A stretch of DNA of 8,960 bases, from NCBI GenBank assembly GCA_042096455.1, contig JBELLU010000059.1, forward strand, positions 1 to 8,960, written 5' to 3'. The position numbers and the translations under genes are program-made. The notes under the pieces are model-generated. The model was given only the letters and a program-made list of their open reading frames with translations. It had not been told where the DNA came from and did not search any database. The first letter of the stretch is position 1. The number at the start of each line of letters is the position of its first letter. Origin of the DNA: UBA7445 sp042096455 (GTDB lineage: Bacteria > Verrucomicrobiota > Verrucomicrobiia > Opitutales > Coraliomargaritaceae). Of this stretch, positions 5,829 through 8,960 are shown piece after piece.

Positions 5829-7061
5829 ATGAATAACCGATCGACTAACTGGCTCGCCATCGCCTTCCTGCTCTTCCTCTGCGTGGCAATCCCCTACGGT
5901 CTGCACCTCGAGCAACAACTGCGCGAACTGCTCCGCCGCAGTCAGCCCCCGGCGCCCCAAGCCCTGCACCTCCCCGAAATTTCAAACAACACCCCGACCG
6001 AACCGGAAACACAAACCGATTTGGAACTCCCGGAACGCCCCGCAATCAGCGCACCCAATTCCTACCTTGAATCCCTCCTAAACGAAGCGCGTCGCCGCGC
6101 CGAACTGGATCCCTCGGACGCGATGGGATGGCTTCAGGAACAAGACCCCGGCGCCCCGCGAATGCAGGCGATGCTTGAAGTGGTCGCCCTGTGGGCGAGC
6201 AAGGATGCGGAGGGTGCCCTCCTGTGGCTCGAGTCCAACGCCCAGGGCCTCGCGCGCAGCGAAACCCTCAAGAATGGCGTGACCCTCTGGAGCGCACAAG
6301 ACCCCGCCGCGGCGGCGGCTTGGATTGACGGCATGGCAAGTGACGGCAGTAAAGATGTCGCGGCGGCGGCGCTCGCCGAAGCATGGGGCGCACAAGACCC
6401 CGCGACCGCCGCGCAATGGATTGAAGGCATCCCGCTTGGACCCTCGCGCCTCGTTGCGGCTCAAGCGCTTTTGGATGCATGGAGCAACCATGACCCCCAA
6501 GCTGCCACCGAATGGGCGGCGCAAGAAGCGCTCCTCGGTTCCAGCGAAGCCCTCGAACATTGCCTGAGTAAAATAACCGAGAGCGATCCCGCCACTGCCG
6601 AAGGACTGGTGCGCACTTACCTAAATACCTTCCCCGATGCACCGCTTCTGGAGGCATACGTTGCCTCACTCGCCCGCAACGACCCCACCCGCGCCGCCGA
6701 GTGGTTGAACGATCTCCCCGAAGGCGACCCGCTCAAAAATAACGCCGCCACCGAAACCCTCCTGCATGAATGGACCCGCACCGACTCGGTCGCCGCTTCG
6801 GCCTGGCTAAGCGAACAAGCCCCCGGGCCGCAGCGTGACGCCGCCATTCATGGTTTTGTTCAAAGCATTCAAGCCCACTCCCCCGAAGCTGCCACCCTCT
6901 GGAGCAATGCCATTAGCGAACCCGAAGCACGCATCCGCAAGCTCGCGGAATCCCTTGAATCGTGGAACGCCAGCGACCCGGATGCCGCCGCCGCATGGAT
7001 TCAAACCGCCGAACTCGAACCCGACCTTCGCAGGGAATTAAACCTCCTTATCGCGGAATAA
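5829..7061 (+). CDS. Membrane-anchored protein of ten 32-residue DP-xxAAxW repeats, function unknown
   Basis: A 410-aa protein I cannot assign. Residues 8-25 (WLAIAFLLFLCVAIPYGL) are one hydrophobic segment, either an uncleaved anchor or a signal peptide. Cys18 is preceded by Leu, so it is not a lipobox. A charged helix (27-38) and a Pro/Thr-rich linker (about 39-77) follow. From residue 92 to the end the protein consists of about ten units, each beginning Asp-Pro (or Asp/Ser variants), with Ala-Ala then Trp seven residues after the Asp and usually another Trp near the unit's end. Unit starts are D94, D126, D158, D190, D222, D253, D285, D319, S351 and D383. Seven of the nine intervals are exactly 32. 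This predicts an alpha-alpha solenoid exposed outside the inner membrane, a type often used for protein binding. I recall similar W/DP repeats in Verrucomicrobia proteins of unknown role. It starts 6 bp after tatD, so the two are cotranscribed. The stop leaves the last unit slightly short. Confidence 0.85.
   Translation: MNNRSTNWLAIAFLLFLCVAIPYGLHLEQQLRELLRRSQPPAPQALHLPEISNNTPTEPETQTDLELPERPAISAPNSYLESLLNEARRRAELDPSDAMGWLQEQDPGAPRMQAMLEVVALWASKDAEGALLWLESNAQGLARSETLKNGVTLWSAQDPAAAAAWIDGMASDGSKDVAAAALAEAWGAQDPATAAQWIEGIPLGPSRLVAAQALLDAWSNHDPQAATEWAAQEALLGSSEALEHCLSKITESDPATAEGLVRTYLNTFPDAPLLEAYVASLARNDPTRAAEWLNDLPEGDPLKNNAATETLLHEWTRTDSVAASAWLSEQAPGPQRDAAIHGFVQSIQAHSPEAATLWSNAISEPEARIRKLAESLESWNASDPDAAAAWIQTAELEPDLRRELNLLIAE
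6108..7058 (+). repeat. Coding tandem repeat, about 96-bp unit (32 codons)
   Basis: This is the DNA of the ten-unit solenoid described above. Most copies have diverged at nucleotide level, but units 3 and 4 still share the identical 16-mer GCGCACAAGACCCCGC at 6292-6307 and 6388-6403, exactly 96 bp apart. Both lie at the same place in the unit (encoding A-Q-D-P). This points to growth by in-frame duplication and to a possibly unstable unit number. Confidence 0.75.
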
Positions 7062-7114
7062 AAGAACCTGCTTTACCGCTTGGCGTTTCAAATAAATTTA
7101 CCCTAAATATCACT

Positions 7115-7906
7115 ATGTTGCACAACCCGGATCAACTCCTCCTCCTCGCGGGCCCCTGTTCCCTCGAGAGCCTCGAAACCTGTCGGCCGGTCGCGGATGC
7201 CCTCAAGGCGCTGCAGGAAAAACACCCGGAGCTGAATATCCTTTTCAAAGGTTCCTTCGACAAAGCAAACCGTACCTCCATTGGCAGTGACCGTGGCACC
7301 GGCCTCGATCGCGGTCTCGAAATATTCCAGACCATCAAAGTCGAGTACGGGTTTAAAACGATCACCGACATCCATTTGCCCGAACAATGCGAAGCGGTCG
7401 GTGCCGTGGTCGACGCCCTCCAAATCCCCGCCTTTCTCTGCCGGCAAACCGACCTACTCCTCGCCGCCGCAAAAACCGACTGCGCCATCAACGTCAAAAA
7501 GGGTCAGTTCCTCTCCCCGCAGGAAATGCAATTTGTAGTCAAAAAACTGGAGGAAGCCGGGGCCAACGAAATCTGGCAAACCGATCGCGGCACCACCTTC
7601 GGCTACCAAAACCTCGTCGTCGATATGCGCAGTTTCGGTATCATGGCGGCAAACGGACATCCCACCATCATTGATGCCACCCATAGCGTCCAGCTCCCCG
7701 GCGCGGCGGGCGGGATCAGTGGCGGTCAACGCGAACACGTACCCGCTCTGGCACGCGCCGCCCTCGCCGCCGGAGCCAACGGCGTCTTCCTGGAGACCCA
7801 CCCCAACCCGGACCAAGCGATCTCCGACGCCGCCAGCCAAATCCCCCTCGCGGAATTACCGGCGCTCGTGGAAAGCCTCCTCCGTGTCTGGCAGGCGGTT
7901 CGCTAG
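7115..7906 (+). CDS. kdsA: 3-deoxy-8-phosphooctulonate (Kdo-8-P) synthase
   Basis: A 263-aa cytoplasmic aldolase-type enzyme that condenses phosphoenolpyruvate with D-arabinose 5-phosphate to Kdo 8-phosphate for the LPS inner core. Signatures in order are LAGPCSLES (11-19), FKGSFDKANRTS (44-55), RGTGLDRGL (60-68), ITDIHLPEQ (83-91), QIPAFLCRQTDLL (103-115), INVKKGQFLSP (125-135), DRGTTFGYQNLVVDM (157-171), DATHSVQ (187-193) and LETHPNPDQAISDAAS (226-241). C15, H190, E227 and D238 occupy the four metal-ligand positions of metal-dependent KdsA (as in Aquifex). The E. coli type has Asn in place of this Cys. ATG 7115 gives the family N-terminus. The longer frame back to GTG 6962 overlaps the previous gene and adds unrelated sequence. 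No Shine-Dalgarno is seen. TTGGCG (7080-7085) and TAAATA (7104-7109), 18 bp apart, could be a promoter for a nearly leaderless message. The gap to the previous gene is 53 bp. Confidence 0.97.
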   Translation: MLHNPDQLLLLAGPCSLESLETCRPVADALKALQEKHPELNILFKGSFDKANRTSIGSDRGTGLDRGLEIFQTIKVEYGFKTITDIHLPEQCEAVGAVVDALQIPAFLCRQTDLLLAAAKTDCAINVKKGQFLSPQEMQFVVKKLEEAGANEIWQTDRGTTFGYQNLVVDMRSFGIMAANGHPTIIDATHSVQLPGAAGGISGGQREHVPALARAALAAGANGVFLETHPNPDQAISDAASQIPLAELPALVESLLRVWQAVR

Positions 7907-7918
7907 AACCCACCCACC

Positions 7919-8491
7919 ATGCGCATCACCGGAGGCAAAGCACGCGGCATCCAACTCTCCGCTCCCAAGGGGCGCGAGACCCGTCCCGCTACCGATCAAA
8001 TGCGGGAAGCGGTCTTTTCATTTCTCGGTTCCCATATCGAAGGCGTGCGAGTTGCGGATTGTTTTGCCGGAACCGGTGCTTACGGACTGGAGGCCATGAG
8101 CCGTGGCGCGAGCGCCGGACTCTTTGTCGAGAACAGCGCCGAAGTCGTCGCCTGCCTCCGCCAAAACCTCGCCGCCGTCGCAAAAAGCTGCCAAATGGAA
8201 AACACCGAAAACTGGCAGGTGCTGACTCAAAAAGTGTATGCCATCAATGCGAGCCACGGCCCCTTTGACCTCGTCTTTATCGATCCTCCCTACGCTATGA
8301 TCGAGTCCAAGATGCAGACTATTTTTGCGGAAAATATCGAACCCGTCACCGCAGCGGACGGACTCATCTGCCTGGAGATGCCGGGCGACCTCGAACTCCA
8401 TTTCCCGAATTGGGAATGCATCCGGCGTCTTGGAAAATCCGGCAAAGACAAACCCAGCGTCGCGGTTTACCAGCGCCCTCCCCAGTCCTGA
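7919..8491 (+). CDS. rsmD: 16S rRNA (guanine-N2)-methyltransferase RsmD
   Basis: A 190-aa SAM-dependent Rossmann-fold methyltransferase expected to make m2G966 (E. coli numbering) in 16S rRNA during small-subunit assembly. The N-terminus MRITGGKARGIQL and RPATDQMREAVFSFL (22-36) are the RsmD-specific RNA-side elements. Motif I for SAM binding is DCFAGTGAYGLEAMSRGA (47-64). The acidic end of the next strand is FVENS (E71). The catalytic motif is DPPY (122-125), typical of exocyclic-amino methylation of G or A in nucleic acid. The chosen ATG starts exactly at the family's conserved first residues, 12 bp after the kdsA stop, and has no purine-rich Shine-Dalgarno. It is the last gene of the plus-strand group. 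The kdsA link is probably shared transcription, not shared function. Confidence 0.93.
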   Translation: MRITGGKARGIQLSAPKGRETRPATDQMREAVFSFLGSHIEGVRVADCFAGTGAYGLEAMSRGASAGLFVENSAEVVACLRQNLAAVAKSCQMENTENWQVLTQKVYAINASHGPFDLVFIDPPYAMIESKMQTIFAENIEPVTAADGLICLEMPGDLELHFPNWECIRRLGKSGKDKPSVAVYQRPPQS

Positions 8492-8537
8492 AGCCGCCAG
8501 TTTAAAAATCACCCGATCTTATACGTAGAAGAGACAC

Positions 8538-8582
8538 TCCTGTCGCTTTTCAATCCACAGTAAAGCGGCAGGATTGCCGCTT
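8538..8582. terminator. Two competing hairpins after rsmD, probable bidirectional terminator region
   Basis: AAGCGGCA (8563-8570) and TGCCGCTT (8575-8582) form a perfect 8-bp stem with a 4-nt loop. The left arm can instead pair upstream. TCCTGTCGCTTT (8538-8549) and AAAGCGGCAGGA (8562-8573) make a 12-bp stem with one G-U pair and a 12-nt loop. The two structures share the middle segment and exclude one another. Placement 46 bp past the rsmD stop, between convergent genes, suits termination from both sides. Neither strand has a good T-tract after the stem, so factor-independent termination would be weak. Confidence 0.5.
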
Positions 8583-8606
8583 CCACCATACAACAACAAG
8601 CAATCC

Positions 8607-8753
8607 CTTTCGTGTTTTTCGTGGTTCTAAACTTAATGTTCCTAAAACCGCACTGAAACCAGCGTAGCTGGTACCACTTATTTTCGCTAATATCCGCTTA
8701 TAAAAAACATTAGCGTACATCCGCCTGATTCGTGTTATCCGTGTGATTCGTAG
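8607..8753. repeat. Intergenic 9-bp-periodic repeat clusters (ATTCGTGT-like)
   Basis: Three clusters of adjacent 9-mers occur in the convergent gap. The first is CTTTCGTGT and TTTTCGTGG (8607-8624). The second is TTTTCGCTA and ATATCCGCT (8681-8698). The third has five units: ATTAGCGTA, CATCCGCCT, GATTCGTGT, TATCCGTGT and GATTCGTAG (8709-8753). The common core is roughly N-A/T-T-Y/A-C/G-C/G-G-Y, with the unit length fixed at 9. Similar strings recur, from memory, between genes in Verrucomicrobia and other genomes. No function is known to me. There is no start or stop pattern suggesting a coding role, and this whole 8492-8769 gap holds no gene I can support. Confidence 0.6.
8658..8672. other. 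Small hairpin ACCAGC-GTA-GCTGGT
   Basis: A perfect 6-bp stem with a 3-nt loop lies between the first and second 9-mer clusters. On the minus strand it sits about 100 bases past the rsmE stop, followed by a mixed sequence ending in TTTT. It could help end the rsmE transcript or be part of the repeat element. The stem is short, so confidence is low. Confidence 0.3.
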
Positions 8754-8769
8754 TTTAAAAACACCGCGT

Positions 8770-8960
8770 CTAAAGCTGAGTTGAACTGGGTGCGGTCCAG
8801 AGTCCCAGCGTGGTGGCAGCAGTGCTCACCGCTGCAACCGCCGCAGTTTCAGAGCGCAAAACAAAAGGACCCAAGTGCGCGAGTTGCCAACCATTGCGTT
8901 GCAAAGTGTCGCGTTCGCCGGAACTCCAACCGCGTTCCGGCCCAAGGGCGAGCACCACCT
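8770..8960 (-). CDS. rsmE: 16S rRNA (uracil-N3)-methyltransferase RsmE, C-terminal part
   Basis: This is the last 63 codons of a minus-strand gene whose beginning lies beyond the right edge. The stop TAG is at 8770-8772. The visible part is the SPOUT-class knot that binds S-adenosylmethionine. LALGPERGWSSGERDTL matches the RsmE 'AIGPEGGFS..E' loop, followed after a Gly-Trp-(x)2-(A/V)-x-LG segment by LGPFVLRSETAAVAAV, the 'LG.RILR.ETA..aAl' signature. Two common residues are changed: GG-F is R-G-W, and the Arg-Ile-Leu-Arg tract is F-V-L-R. The enzyme makes m3U1498 (E. coli numbering) in 16S rRNA. It converges on rsmD, another 16S methyltransferase, across the repeat-filled gap. The apparent GTG start near 8958 is internal to the knot domain and is not the real start. 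Confidence 0.88.
   Translation of the reverse strand, partial: VVLALGPERGWSSGERDTLQRNGWQLAHLGPFVLRSETAAVAAVSTAATTLGLWTAPSSTQL

Noticed and set aside
5853..5904. Lipoprotein signal at Cys18 of the repeat protein
   Set aside because: The residues before Cys are Leu-Phe-Leu. A lipobox needs a small residue at -1, so a plain membrane anchor is preferred.
6962..7114. Upstream extension of kdsA to GTG 6962
   Set aside because: It overlaps the solenoid gene out of frame and encodes an Arg/Pro-rich segment unlike any KdsA N-terminus. ATG 7115 fits the family.
8607..8753. 9-bp repeats as a CRISPR array
   Set aside because: Units are 9 bp with no unique spacers, and no cas genes are in the window.

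Overview
The window looks like chromosomal housekeeping DNA from a Gram-negative bacterium of the PVC group. The most likely source is Verrucomicrobia, class Opitutae or a relative. This is inferred from remembered family resemblance, not from a search. The clues are a pilin-like N-terminus ending in a 'GDLQRYTGPDQRVTA' block, a thioredoxin reductase with Cys in its FAD loop, a divergent DapDC-like decarboxylase, a Trp/Asp-Pro repeat protein, scarce Shine-Dalgarno sequences, and 9-bp-periodic intergenic repeats. KdsA implies Kdo and therefore an outer membrane with LPS.

Layout. Bases 1-4262 are all read on the minus strand. In order of transcription they are trxB (thioredoxin reductase), pdxH (PNP/PMP oxidase), a PHP-family phosphatase (probably histidinol phosphatase), a lysA-like PLP decarboxylase, and then, after a 200-bp gap with a possible promoter of its own, the start of a pilin-like secreted or membrane protein that runs off the left edge. 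A divergent 110-bp intergenic region (4263-4372) follows. It holds two copies of the palindrome GRTANNTAYC directly in front of a vapBC toxin-antitoxin pair. The plus strand continues vapB-vapC-tatD-(410-aa repeat protein)-kdsA-rsmD with short gaps of 6-53 bp, as in one transcription unit. The right end (8492-8769) is a convergent, non-coding gap with two hairpins and a family of 9-mer repeats. It is followed on the minus strand by the C-terminal part of rsmE, which runs off the right edge.

How the genes fit together. PdxH makes the PLP needed by the downstream decarboxylase. The decarboxylase (lysine, last step) and the PHP phosphatase (histidine, penultimate step) serve amino-acid synthesis. 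KdsA serves LPS. RsmD and RsmE each methylate 16S rRNA. TatD is a metal-dependent nuclease or hydrolase.

The least explained items are the membrane-anchored 410-aa protein, made of ten units with a nearly invariant 32-residue period and lying between tatD and kdsA, and the 9-bp-periodic repeats with nearby competing hairpins after rsmD. No CRISPR array, rRNA, tRNA, transposase or phage gene was seen.
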